From Kiloniella laminariae DSM 19542 (GTDB lineage Bacteria > Pseudomonadota > Alphaproteobacteria > Kiloniellales > Kiloniellaceae), in assembly GCF_000374005.1 (NCBI RefSeq), contig NZ_KB893134.1, positions 274,084-338,083 of the forward strand: DNA of 64,000 nt, read 5' to 3'. How positions within the stretch are numbered: the stretch's first letter is position 1; every line of letters starts with the position of its first letter. The translations under genes and the position numbers were made by a program. The notes under the pieces are model-generated. The model made no database searches. It saw nothing but the letters and a program-made list of their open reading frames with translations, and was not told the origin of the DNA. Below are positions 18,157-26,482 of this stretch, one piece after another.

Positions 18157-18552
18157 GTGTTGGACAGAACAAAAATCGGGATATTGACGGCTCTGGCTTT
18201 TTTGACCGGGCTTTCTTCAGCCCAAGCCGAGAACTATATGAACGCGGATGAAGTCCGGACGTTGATGAGTGGCAACTCAATCTCGGGGGTCTTTGGCGAT
18301 AACAAGGCTTACAAACAGCGAAATCATGCCAACGGAATTGCTGTTGTCGCGGTGAAAGGAGATCCGGTTCGCCTGATTCCCTGGTTTGTCGATGATCAGG
18401 CCCGTTATTGCGAAGATTGGTTGGATTGGGGGGTTTTCTGTTTCAAGCTTCGGCAGGGAGATACAGCAAACAAGATTATATCCTTACGCCCAAGTGGTGA
18501 AGAGCTGGGGTTCGATTGGCATGAAGGATTCATTGATATCACCCATGAGTGA
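18157..18552 (+). CDS. Small exported protein of unknown function
   Basis: The 131-residue protein has a signal peptide ending in SSAQA|ENY. The mature part has MNADEVRTLMSGNSISGVFGD, a segment ending DQARYCEDWLDWG and a CFKLRQG strand. The two cysteines are about a dozen residues apart and could form a disulfide. The pattern of a 'threshold...cup' periplasmic protein recalls DUF995-type proteins, but I do not assign it. The start is GTG at 18157, set by GGGAG at 18146-18150. It is divergent from the AraC gene with only 12 bases between start codons. Confidence 0.75.
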   Translation: MLDRTKIGILTALAFLTGLSSAQAENYMNADEVRTLMSGNSISGVFGDNKAYKQRNHANGIAVVAVKGDPVRLIPWFVDDQARYCEDWLDWGVFCFKLRQGDTANKIISLRPSGEELGFDWHEGFIDITHE

Positions 18553-18613
18553 TCAGAGGTGAGATCTGGACAGGTTTTTGCCCGATAGGGGGGTGGTCCG
18601 GATGTCTAAAAAC

Positions 18614-18650
18614 AAGAGGGCCGGAAGCTGTCATGAGCGCCGGCCCTCTT
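18614..18650. terminator. Bidirectional terminator between the small exported gene and nhaA
   Basis: Perfect 11-bp arms AAGAGGGCCGG (18614-18624) and complement (18640-18650) lie between convergent genes. Confidence 0.8.
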
Positions 18651-18689
18651 AACTGTCTGTGATTTGAGTATCAGTTCACGGTTTGTGTA

Positions 18690-19871
18690 TCAATTTACGG
18701 GAGCTTTTCGATTTTTAAGGGTGAGCTTGAGGAAGAAGTACCCACTCAGCGCAGCAACCAGGGATCCGCTGAGCACGCCGATCCGTACCTGCCCGCCGAG
18801 GGCAGGGTCTTCGTAGGCCAACCCACCGATAAAGAGACTCATGGTAAACCCGATACCCGTGAGAAGGGACAGACCATAGATATGGCGCCAGTCCAGGTCT
18901 TCGGGCAGGCGACAGATTTTTGTTTTGACAGCCAGCCAGGTGAAGCCGAAGACCCCGATCTGTTTTCCGAAGAACAGCCCTGCTGCAATTCCCAGGGTCA
19001 GAGGCGTGACCGCAGACTGAAAAGTGATTCCGGCGAGAGAAACCCCGGCATTGGCAAAGGCAAAGATCGGCAGGATCATAAAGGCGACCCAGGGATGCAG
19101 GCTGTGTTCCAGATCACAGAGCGGGCTTGGACTGCCTTTGTTTTTACCTTTGAGCGGAATGGCAAAACCGATAGCTACGCCCGCAAGGGTGGCATGCACG
19201 CCTGATTTCAGTACGCAAACCCAGAGAACAATACCGACAAGGATGTAGGGCGTTTTGGCGGTAACCCCAACGCGGTTCAGAATGAAGAGGCCGATCAGGG
19301 CAACCGCAGCCAGAGCAAGCGAAACAACGGAGAGCTCTGCGGTATAGAAAAGGGCGATAATAACAATGGCCCCGAGATCGTCGATAATGGCAATGGCGGT
19401 CAGAAGAATTTTGAGCGACAGGGGAACCCGGTTGCCGAGCAGGGCCATGATGCCGAGGGCAAAGGCAATATCGGTGGCAGAAGGGATCGCCCAGCCGCTG
19501 ATATTATCCGCTTCACCCCAGTTGAAACCGACAAAAATTAACGCCGGGATTGCCATGCCGCCAATCGCGGCAACGGTCGGCAGGGCGATCTGGTCTCTGG
19601 AAGAAAGCTGACCCTCCAGGATCTCGCGCTTGAGTTCAAGGCCGATCAGCAGAAAGAAGACGGCCATAAAACCGTCATTGATCCAGAGCAGCACCGGTTT
19701 GGACAGGGCCAGATCGCCGAGGGCTATGGTAAAGGGCGTGGCGAGAGAGTCCGCGTAGAGCGCCGCCAGCGGGGAGTTGGAGAAAAGTAGCGCGGCCAGC
19801 GCGGCAAGAATAAGGATTATTCCTCCGGCCGATTCCAGCTGGAGGAAACTCTTGATCATTCTTGCTGGCAT
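18690..19871 (-). CDS. nhaA: Na+/H+ antiporter NhaA
   Basis: NhaA is an inner-membrane antiporter that expels sodium in exchange for protons. The 393-residue protein has about twelve transmembrane segments and the key residues ATDIAFALGIMALLG (ion-site region of TM4) and AIAIIDDLGAIVIIALFYT, whose Asp-Asp pair corresponds to Asp163/Asp164 of Escherichia coli. Its N-terminus FLQLESAGGIILILAA is typical. It is divergent from an OxyR-like regulator, with 136 bases between them. Confidence 0.96.
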   Translation of the reverse strand: MPARMIKSFLQLESAGGIILILAALAALLFSNSPLAALYADSLATPFTIALGDLALSKPVLLWINDGFMAVFFLLIGLELKREILEGQLSSRDQIALPTVAAIGGMAIPALIFVGFNWGEADNISGWAIPSATDIAFALGIMALLGNRVPLSLKILLTAIAIIDDLGAIVIIALFYTAELSVVSLALAAVALIGLFILNRVGVTAKTPYILVGIVLWVCVLKSGVHATLAGVAIGFAIPLKGKNKGSPSPLCDLEHSLHPWVAFMILPIFAFANAGVSLAGITFQSAVTPLTLGIAAGLFFGKQIGVFGFTWLAVKTKICRLPEDLDWRHIYGLSLLTGIGFTMSLFIGGLAYEDPALGGQVRIGVLSGSLVAALSGYFFLKLTLKNRKAPVN

Positions 19872-19978
19872 GCAGCGATCTCCCGGATGTCGTTGAAGCA
19901 GGTGTCGTTAATCGTTGTGGTTTGAACTATATGGGGCCTGTTGCCTGATTACTATAATCGTTTTATTGTCGATTTGTA

Positions 19979-19993
19979 ATAGTTTTAAACTAT
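19979..19993. promoter_or_regulatory. OxyR-type binding motif upstream of the oxyR-like gene
   Basis: ATAGTTTTAAACTAT is a 7-bp-arm dyad that fits the published OxyR element ATAGntnnnanCTAT at every fixed position, 14 bases before the ATG at 20008. A perfect TATAAT lies at 19953-19958. The site suggests autoregulation by the LysR protein encoded next to it; this is inference. Confidence 0.6.
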
Positions 19994-20007
19994 CAGTGAC
20001 TGTTTTA

Positions 20008-20934
20008 ATGGCAAAACCAACGATCAGACAGCTGGAATATTTCCTGGCGCTCGCCGAAGACCTGCACTTTCGCAAGGCTGCGGAGCGGCTTCATGTCAGC
20101 CAGCCGACCCTGAGCGACCAGATCCGCGAACTGGAATACCGGCTGGGGGTTGTCCTGCTGGAAAGAAGCCGTCAATCCGTGGCTTTGACCCCGGTTGGGC
20201 AGGATCTGGTTGAACGCGCCCGGTATCTGCTGCGTGATCTTGATGATTTCTGCGATGCGGCCAAATCCGCCAGCGGGATGCTTGGGGGCAAAATCCGGCT
20301 GGGTATTGCGCCAACCATTGGTCCTTACCTGATGCCCAAGGTGATCCCCCAGCTGCACAAGCGCTATCCGGATCTCAAGCTCTATATCCGCGAAGACCGT
20401 TCGAGAGTACTGGAACAGGCATTGCGGGATGGTGTGCATGACCTGGTGATGACAGCTTTACCGGTTCAGGATGACAATCTGGAAAACTTTCTGCTGTTCA
20501 AGGAACCCCTTTTGCTTGGCCTGCCCAGGGATCACCCGCTGACGAGCCGAACAGAGATCGAGCCCCAGGATCTGGCCGGAGAATCTGTTCTGTCGCTGGG
20601 GGCGGGGCACCGGCTGTTTGAGCAGGTACAGCGACTTTGTGAAGAGCTGGGAGCGGTGGTCCAGAGTGATTATGAGGGGACCAGCCTGGATGCCCTGCGC
20701 CAGATGGTCGGGATGGGCATGGGCGTTTCTTTTTTTCCCGGTCTTTATGTGCGTTCGGAAATCACCAATGACGATCAGGTGGTTGTCCGTCCGTTACAGT
20801 CTTCGGCAGCACAGCGCCAGATTGGCTTGCTCTGGCGCTGCAAGTCCCCCCGCTCAAAAGACTGTCGCACCTTTGCCGAGGACATACTTTCTGCCATTCA
20901 GCAGGGCGCGTTTCAGGATTTTTTGACCTCCTGA
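20008..20934 (+). CDS. OxyR-like LysR-family regulator lacking the peroxidatic cysteine
   Basis: The 308-residue protein has an N-terminal winged HTH (RQLEYFLALAEDLHFRKAAERLHVSQPTLSDQI) and an OxyR-type effector domain: GIAPTIGPYLMPKVIPQLH, LAGESVLSLGAGHR and MVGMGMGVSFFPGLYV align closely with OxyR. In OxyR the redox pair is Cys199 and Cys208. Here the first position is Arg202 (GHRLFEQVQRLC) while the second, Cys211, is kept. It therefore probably cannot form the classical disulfide. ATG 20008 is the start; the upstream frame is not family-like. It is divergent from nhaA. Confidence 0.85.
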   Translation: MAKPTIRQLEYFLALAEDLHFRKAAERLHVSQPTLSDQIRELEYRLGVVLLERSRQSVALTPVGQDLVERARYLLRDLDDFCDAAKSASGMLGGKIRLGIAPTIGPYLMPKVIPQLHKRYPDLKLYIREDRSRVLEQALRDGVHDLVMTALPVQDDNLENFLLFKEPLLLGLPRDHPLTSRTEIEPQDLAGESVLSLGAGHRLFEQVQRLCEELGAVVQSDYEGTSLDALRQMVGMGMGVSFFPGLYVRSEITNDDQVVVRPLQSSAAQRQIGLLWRCKSPRSKDCRTFAEDILSAIQQGAFQDFLTS

Positions 20935-20957
20935 AAGTATGGGGCAGCGATCGGGCG

Positions 20958-21842
20958 TTACTTCTTTTTAACCGGAATCCAGATCTCGATTTCTCCTGTG
21001 CCTGTTTTGCCATCAAAGCCGGGACCGTAAAGTTCGAAGTCCGGTGTTTCGGCAAAGTCATATTCGGAGTTGGGTAGCCAGTCGCCCCAAATTCCCTGAT
21101 AAGCATCATTGAACTGCTGATTTATCGGCGTAGCCTTGTCAATCGTAAGGTGGAAGACGGCATAATTTCCAGCCTCGACTTTAAGGCCGGTCATACCCTT
21201 GGGCACCTTCTTCAGGCTGTTCGCTGCAATAGCGGCGAGATAGGTGAAATTGTTGCCATCGCCTCTCAGGCAGACGCCGTAGTTGTAGTCTCTGTCGATG
21301 GTGGCGGGGTCAAATTCATCATAGCGGGCGTTCAGGTTCCGCCAAAGGTCGACAATTGTATTTGTGGTGTCCTTGGATGTATCCGCGGTGTCTTTGGAAA
21401 AATCTCCAGTCAGACCGATGACGTGGAAGGCTTGTCTTGTGGCAAATTCCGGAATCATTTTGGGTGCTCCTTGACGAAGGGAAAGCTGAGATGAGGTAAG
21501 GCGCAGTCTGAATTTCGTATGAAGGGAAAGCCGTTCCTTCCGGTATTTTCCCGGAGGAATCCCGAAATTGCGTTTGAAGGCACGGGTAAAGGCTTCCTGA
21601 CTTTCAAAACCGTAATCCAGAGCGAGGTTTATCAAGGAGTAACCCGGGGTGTTTTCCAGCCGCAGGGCTGCCTCGGTCAAGCGCCGATGCCGAAGATAAC
21701 TCATGGGGCTTTCTCCGGCGAAGATGTTGAAAAGACGGGAAAAATAATAGGTAGACAGGCCAGAGGCCTCGGCAATTTCCCCAAGTGTAATCGGATTTTC
21801 AAGATTGTCTTCCATAAAGGAAATGGCTTTTTTAATCGGCAT
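20958..21842 (-). CDS. AraC-family regulator with GyrI-like effector domain
   Basis: Residues 1-105 form a two-HTH AraC domain (ITLGEIAEASGLSTYYFSRLF and YSLINLALDYGFESQEAFTRAFKRNFGIPPGKYR). Residues about 135-294 form a GyrI/Rob-like small-molecule binding domain (GVCLRGDGNNFTYLAAIAA, GNYAVFHLTIDKATPI, DWLPNSEYDF, FELYGPG). This order is that of Rob-type multidrug-sensing regulators. AGGAG precedes the ATG. A short internal duplication (SKDTADTSKDTTNT) lies in the linker. No efflux gene is adjacent. It is convergent with the OxyR-like gene. Confidence 0.88.
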   Translation of the reverse strand: MPIKKAISFMEDNLENPITLGEIAEASGLSTYYFSRLFNIFAGESPMSYLRHRRLTEAALRLENTPGYSLINLALDYGFESQEAFTRAFKRNFGIPPGKYRKERLSLHTKFRLRLTSSQLSLRQGAPKMIPEFATRQAFHVIGLTGDFSKDTADTSKDTTNTIVDLWRNLNARYDEFDPATIDRDYNYGVCLRGDGNNFTYLAAIAANSLKKVPKGMTGLKVEAGNYAVFHLTIDKATPINQQFNDAYQGIWGDWLPNSEYDFAETPDFELYGPGFDGKTGTGEIEIWIPVKKK

Positions 21843-22032
21843 GTCTTACTCCTCTTGAAGCGAGCATAGACAGGATGGCTCTGTGTTTCTTGATCGCAAT
21901 TGCCCAGCCGATCATTTTTGGAAAGAAACATGCCTCTGGTGCTTCCGAAAGGGTGTGCACTCTCTAATCCGTCAAAAAGAAATTAATAATAAATGCAGAT
22001 AAATTGTTAGCAATTTTTGCTGCATAATAAAT

Positions 22033-22050
22033 CGCATACAATAGTATGCG
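22033..22050. promoter_or_regulatory. Inverted repeat upstream of the histidine kinase gene
   Basis: CGCATAC and GTATGCG are perfect 7-bp arms with a 4-base spacer, in AT-rich sequence 84 bases before the kinase start. It could be an operator for a dimeric regulator. There is no T-run, so it is not a terminator. Confidence 0.4.
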
Positions 22051-22133
22051 GTGATTTTGCTGTTTGAGGAGGAGGAGGACAGGTTAGGCCTCGTCTGGAT
22101 TTTCTGGATAACTCTGGCGCCTAAGGGAAGGCC

Positions 22134-24533
22134 ATGTTTCAGAATATAAAAATTACAATTAAATATCCTCTGGTTATCGTTACCCTTGCCTTGTTGGCCA
22201 GTGCCATCACCGGAACGGTTGCCTATTACTCGACTTCATATGAATTGCAACTGGCTGCCGAAGAAAAACTCAATGCACTTTTGCTGGCGAGAAAAACCGC
22301 TTTGGCCGGGCACTTCGAAACTATTCGGGAAGATTTGCGTGTTCAATCGCAAAATCCCCTGGTCATTCGTGCACTTGGGGAGTTTTCAGAGGCATGGCAT
22401 CAAAAAGATCAAGAACAAGGTGATCTCCAGCAACAGCGCTTTCAGGCGCTTTATATTGATAAAAATCCTTTCCCTCAGGGGGAAAAGCAAAAGCTGGATC
22501 GGGCAGCAGATGCTTCAGATTACAGTAGTCTGCACGAGAAATATCACCCGACCTTTCGCAAGCTGCTCGAAGAGCGGGGATATTATGATCTATTTCTCTT
22601 CGATAGGGATGGAGATCTGCTTTATACGGTGATGAAAGAGAGGGATTTTGCCAGTAACCTGATTTATGGTCCCTGGCGAAACACCAGTCTGGGCAAGGCT
22701 TTCCTGGCAGCACAGAAGAGTGATCCGGCTTCTCCTCAGGTGTTTTATGACTTTGCCCCCTACGAACCCAGCCATGGTGCACCAGCAGGTTTTATTGCCA
22801 GTGCTCTCTATGATGCGAAGGGACGATTCATTGGTGTACTGGCCTTTCAGCTGCCAATTGATCGGTTAAATACGGTGATGCAGGTTTCCGCAGGCATGGG
22901 TAAAAGCGGAGAAATCTATATTGTCGGGAGTGACTTTCTACGGCGAAGCGATTCCCGTCTTTCAAGCCAGCCTAAAATTCTGCAGGAGAAAATTGACAGC
23001 ATAAGCGTGCGTGAAGCGCTGGCAGGCAACAGCGGTGTGACGAACAGGATAAAAGCGGCAGATCAGGAAGTCTATTCAGCCTATGATTTTTTTGAGTTCA
23101 TGGGGATCCGATGGGCCATAATTGCCGAGATAGATCAAGGTGAAATTCTGGCTCCGGTAAAGCGTATGAAGCAGAATATCCTTGTCGATCTGGCTGTGCT
23201 GGGCGTTCTGATCACTCTGGTCGGGCTTTATATCTCGCGTAATCTGGCCCGTCCTATTTTAGAGCTGACAGCAGCGATGACCCGGTTTTCAGAGAGAGAT
23301 TTCTCTTCTCTGCCCTCGTTTTCTGGTCGGGGGGATGAGATCGGAGGGATGGAACAGGCACTTGAGATTTTCAAGGAGAATACCCTTGCCCGTCAAGCCG
23401 CGGACGAAAGATTGATTGAGCAGTCCCTCCTTTTGAAAGTTGTCATCGAAAATGTCGTCCATGGTCTGGCTTTATTCGATGCGGACCATCGGCTTCTACT
23501 CTGGAACAGCCGATATTGTGACGTAACAGGTCTGGACCGTAGCCAGGTTTTCCGGGGTCAGAGTTTTCTGGAACTGGCAAAGGTCTTTGCTCCTGGAGGT
23601 GCTCAAGACCAAGACGGAAGGGACGGGGATGCTGGAGCGCTGAAACGTCTGGAAAATCTGGTCAACAACGAACAGACAACAAGCGAGTTGACTGTCCGGG
23701 ACGGACGCATCTGTGAGGAAATTGCCAGTAAAATACCCGATGGAGGATTTGTTGTTGCCTATACCGATGTCACCGAGCACCGGACCTATCAGTCACAGAT
23801 CGTCAAGCAAAGAGATGATCTTGTTCTTTTGAATCAGCAAAAAAACAGGTTCTTTTCTATTATCGCCCACGATCTCAAAAACCCCTTTAATGCTTTGCTT
23901 GGTTATACCCAGTATCTGGAAGCGGAAATCGGGGGGATGCAGCAGGAAGAGGTTATTGAAGCGGTTCGGTCACTCAACAAGGCGGGATTGCAGGCGTTTG
24001 AATTATTGGAAAACCTGTTGAAATGGTCTCGGGTACAAATGAACCAGATTGACTGTAACCCGGAAATTTTTTCTCCGGTAAAACTGGAGGAAAAGGTCAT
24101 GCGTGATCTGTCTGAAGTCACAAAGGTAAAGGGCATCAGGATTATTCGGCGAGAAAGCCCGCATAGTGTCTTTGGGGACAGCAAGATGACAGAGACTATC
24201 CTCCGTAATCTCCTGGGGAACGCAATCAAGTTTACTCCCGGGGGCGGGGAAATCATTCTGGAAACCCGTCGTAAAAAGAGGGAAGTTCATATTTCGGTTC
24301 AGGACAATGGGGTGGGTATTGATGACAAGGTTATAGGCACACTGTTCAATCTGGAAAACAACCATTCCACAGCCGGAACAGCTGGAGAAGCAGGGACCGG
24401 GCTGGGGTTATTGATTTGTAAGGAATTTGCCGAAAAGCAAAATGGCAAGCTTCTGGTTAAAAGCAAGGTCGGAACGGGGTCTATCTTTACGCTGGTTCTG
24501 CCAGCTGGTGGCAAAGATCTGGAGTTGCATTGA
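22134..24533 (+). CDS. Membrane sensor histidine kinase (Cache-HAMP-PAS-HisKA-HATPase)
   Basis: The protein has 799 residues: TM1 about 12-32, a large periplasmic sensor region of Cache type (about 35-340), TM2 about 348-368, HAMP (RNLARPILELTAAMTRFSERDF), then a PAS domain (about 430-555, VVHGLALFDADHRLLLWNSRYCDVTG). The HisKA phospho-acceptor is in IAHDLKNPFNALLGYTQYLE, and the HATPase has NLLGNAIKFT, DNGVGI and GTGLGLLICKEF boxes. No response regulator is adjacent, so it is an orphan kinase and the ligand is unknown. AAGGGAAGG precedes the ATG at 22134. The inverted repeat at 22033-22050 may control it. Confidence 0.92.
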   Translation: MFQNIKITIKYPLVIVTLALLASAITGTVAYYSTSYELQLAAEEKLNALLLARKTALAGHFETIREDLRVQSQNPLVIRALGEFSEAWHQKDQEQGDLQQQRFQALYIDKNPFPQGEKQKLDRAADASDYSSLHEKYHPTFRKLLEERGYYDLFLFDRDGDLLYTVMKERDFASNLIYGPWRNTSLGKAFLAAQKSDPASPQVFYDFAPYEPSHGAPAGFIASALYDAKGRFIGVLAFQLPIDRLNTVMQVSAGMGKSGEIYIVGSDFLRRSDSRLSSQPKILQEKIDSISVREALAGNSGVTNRIKAADQEVYSAYDFFEFMGIRWAIIAEIDQGEILAPVKRMKQNILVDLAVLGVLITLVGLYISRNLARPILELTAAMTRFSERDFSSLPSFSGRGDEIGGMEQALEIFKENTLARQAADERLIEQSLLLKVVIENVVHGLALFDADHRLLLWNSRYCDVTGLDRSQVFRGQSFLELAKVFAPGGAQDQDGRDGDAGALKRLENLVNNEQTTSELTVRDGRICEEIASKIPDGGFVVAYTDVTEHRTYQSQIVKQRDDLVLLNQQKNRFFSIIAHDLKNPFNALLGYTQYLEAEIGGMQQEEVIEAVRSLNKAGLQAFELLENLLKWSRVQMNQIDCNPEIFSPVKLEEKVMRDLSEVTKVKGIRIIRRESPHSVFGDSKMTETILRNLLGNAIKFTPGGGEIILETRRKKREVHISVQDNGVGIDDKVIGTLFNLENNHSTAGTAGEAGTGLGLLICKEFAEKQNGKLLVKSKVGTGSIFTLVLPAGGKDLELH

Positions 24534-24691
24534 AGATGTCTATACAAGTTGATCTTTTCTCATTATCATGCCGCCAAGGGGAAGTGATCCCTGTGATTAT
24601 GATTTCGTAACTCTTTGACCGGGCTTGAAAAAGAAAACTGACAAGACTGAATAACAGTCGAGAGCTATCAACAGGAAGGCATAAGAAAACA

Positions 24692-25297
24692 ATGAGCTGG
24701 ATTAATACCGTTCCCTATGACGAAGCAACGGGTCGTCTCAAGACACTCTATGACAGGGTCAAGGGCCCTGATAATAATGTCGACAACATCATGATGGCCC
24801 ACAGCCTGCGCCCGCACAGCATGGAAGGGCACATGACCCTTTACAAGTACGTCCTGCATCATACCGGAAACAAGGTGCCAAAATGGCTGTTGGAAGCCTG
24901 TGGCGTCTATACCAGCCACCTCAATGGCTGTGATTATTGTTTCGAGCACCATTTTTCCGGGATGAAGCGCTTGTTGGGCGATGATGACCGCAGTGCAAAA
25001 ATTCGTGAAGCTTTTCTGCGCGATGACCCGGCACAGGCTTTTTCCGGCGAAGAACTGCAGATCATGCGCTATACCCGCAAGCTGACGCTGTCTCCGGCCA
25101 AAATGGTTCGGGAAGACGTGGCAATCCTGCGTGAAAGCGGACTTGATGATGGCAAGATCCTGGAGATCAACCAGGTGGTCAGTTACTTCAACTATGCCAA
25201 CCGCACGGTGCTGGGGTTGGGTGTGAGCACTGATGGCGACATTCTGGGGCTTTCTCCGAACCAGTCAGATGATCCGGATAATTGGAACCACACCTGA
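24692..25297 (+). CDS. AhpD-like carboxymuconolactone decarboxylase / peroxidase-related protein
   Basis: The 201-residue helical protein has the AhpD redox motif C-x2-C-x3-H in NGCDYCFEHH (Cys80, Cys83, His87). Such proteins act as thiol-based hydroperoxide reductases or as partners of peroxiredoxins. The longer form with the C-terminal LSPNQSDDPDNWNHT resembles 'uncharacterised peroxidase-related enzymes'. The partner is unknown. Its position 158 bases after a histidine kinase gives no clear clue. It is the last core-like gene before an AT-rich island. Confidence 0.88.
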   Translation: MSWINTVPYDEATGRLKTLYDRVKGPDNNVDNIMMAHSLRPHSMEGHMTLYKYVLHHTGNKVPKWLLEACGVYTSHLNGCDYCFEHHFSGMKRLLGDDDRSAKIREAFLRDDPAQAFSGEELQIMRYTRKLTLSPAKMVREDVAILRESGLDDGKILEINQVVSYFNYANRTVLGLGVSTDGDILGLSPNQSDDPDNWNHT

Positions 25298-25327
25298 GGT
25301 TCGCATAATTATTGTGTAAGGATAAAA

Positions 25328-25363
25328 GCCGGGCCCAATTTGTGGTCCGGCGTATATTTTTTT
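25328..25363 (+). terminator. Terminator of the AhpD-like gene
   Basis: The stem GCCGGGCCCA / TGGTCCGGC is followed after a few bases by TTTTTTT. Confidence 0.75.
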
Positions 25364-25723
25364 GGCCGAGGGTATCTTCCTGAATTCCTGTCTGTAGCTG
25401 TAACGAACTGCAATCATCCGAGCCTGAAACTGCACTTATCAGATTTTTGAAACCACCTTATTTGCATCTATCCGCAGGGTGCCAAACTACTTTAGCTGTG
25501 AATATAAATCGGGTCATGATTTTATCCGCTTAGTGCCAGAAGCAGACATTGATTAGTAAGAAGAAAGCCGTTGAGTTGAAACCTAATTAGATCTTAATCC
25601 TGTACAAGAAATCTATTTTAAGTGTTTCGTAAACCTCGTATTTCTGCGCTAGCTGAGTACAATTTTTTGGGGATTAGATTTCACTGGAAAGTTTTTCACC
25701 GCAAAGTAATATTAAGAGGTTTT
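25364..25723. other. AT-rich gap at the edge of the accessory island
   Basis: No ORF, RNA or clear repeat is visible in these 360 bases. Base composition shifts to AT-rich from about 25,500, marking the boundary between core chromosome and the island that follows. Confidence 0.5.
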
Positions 25724-26461
25724 TTAGGGAATTTTTATTACGAAATCATCAGGTGGCTTGTAGAGCAGTGAACGCTTGATCCTTGTTGCATCAAAGCCTG
25801 TTTTTTCTATGATTTCTTTTTTTAAGTTTGTATACCTCTTGTATGACATTCTTGGATCGATCACGAGCTGATCGAAGACTGAAAATGGATTAAATGGGTA
25901 TTTGTAGACGCCTTCCTTGTTCGCGACACCGTCCGCATCAATAAAGATAAGACGGACCTCATTTTCGTGTTCAAACGCATTTCTTTTCACAAGTAAGGTT
26001 TGGGCAATGGAGCATTCGTTCAAACCATTTTTGAAGACGGTTTGAGAGAATTTTTTGAGCTCGGCATCAGTTGGGTAGGTGACTTTCCCTATGAAGCAAC
26101 GATCCCTCTCAGGGCTTTTGTTCGCTGAGTAAAGACTGTCAATTAATCCTCCAACAGTTGTACGGATGCGAATAGCGTCTTTGTTGGGCGAGTATATGCG
26201 CCACATCGCATCAGAACGTTTATGCAAGGTCCAGCATTGTCCGTACAACTTATTATGTAAATGAAATTTGCGGTTTTTTCCATCAGCGGTCTGCACTTGG
26301 GCGTTCAAAATGAAATTTTCAAACGGGTCGTCCCATTTCGTCGGTAAGACAAGCGTATTTTTTCTCTCGAAGAAGAGTTCAAAAAAACGATGGCGCGGGA
26401 ATATTCGATAAATCTTCGTGCGCCTATTTATATTTCCTACAATTTTTCCTTTTAAACTCAT
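25724..26461 (-). CDS. DUF2971 domain protein
   Basis: The 245-residue soluble protein has the DUF2971 pattern: an IYRIFPRHRFFELFFERKN start, LPTKWDDPFENF, QCWTLHKRSDAMWRIYSPN in the middle and EVRLIFID further on. The function of this domain is not established; it is common in accessory regions of bacterial genomes. ATG at 26461 is used (TTG at 26464 is also open). It follows the HEPN gene by 21 bases and is the third gene of a tight operon. Codon use is more AT-rich than in the flanking chromosome, which suggests horizontal acquisition. Confidence 0.82.
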   Translation of the reverse strand: MSLKGKIVGNINRRTKIYRIFPRHRFFELFFERKNTLVLPTKWDDPFENFILNAQVQTADGKNRKFHLHNKLYGQCWTLHKRSDAMWRIYSPNKDAIRIRTTVGGLIDSLYSANKSPERDRCFIGKVTYPTDAELKKFSQTVFKNGLNECSIAQTLLVKRNAFEHENEVRLIFIDADGVANKEGVYKYPFNPFSVFDQLVIDPRMSYKRYTNLKKEIIEKTGFDATRIKRSLLYKPPDDFVIKIP

Positions 26462-26482
26462 CAATGCTTCATCTATCGAATG

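Noticed and set aside
21360-21400. Short internal duplication SKDTADTSKDTTNT in the GyrI-type regulator
   Set aside because: A small linker expansion, not evidence of a repeat element or functional novelty.
22068-22079. Strong AGGAGGAGGAGG ribosome-site-like run
   Set aside because: No start codon at a suitable distance opens a meaningful ORF; the kinase has its own ribosome site at AAGGGAAGG.
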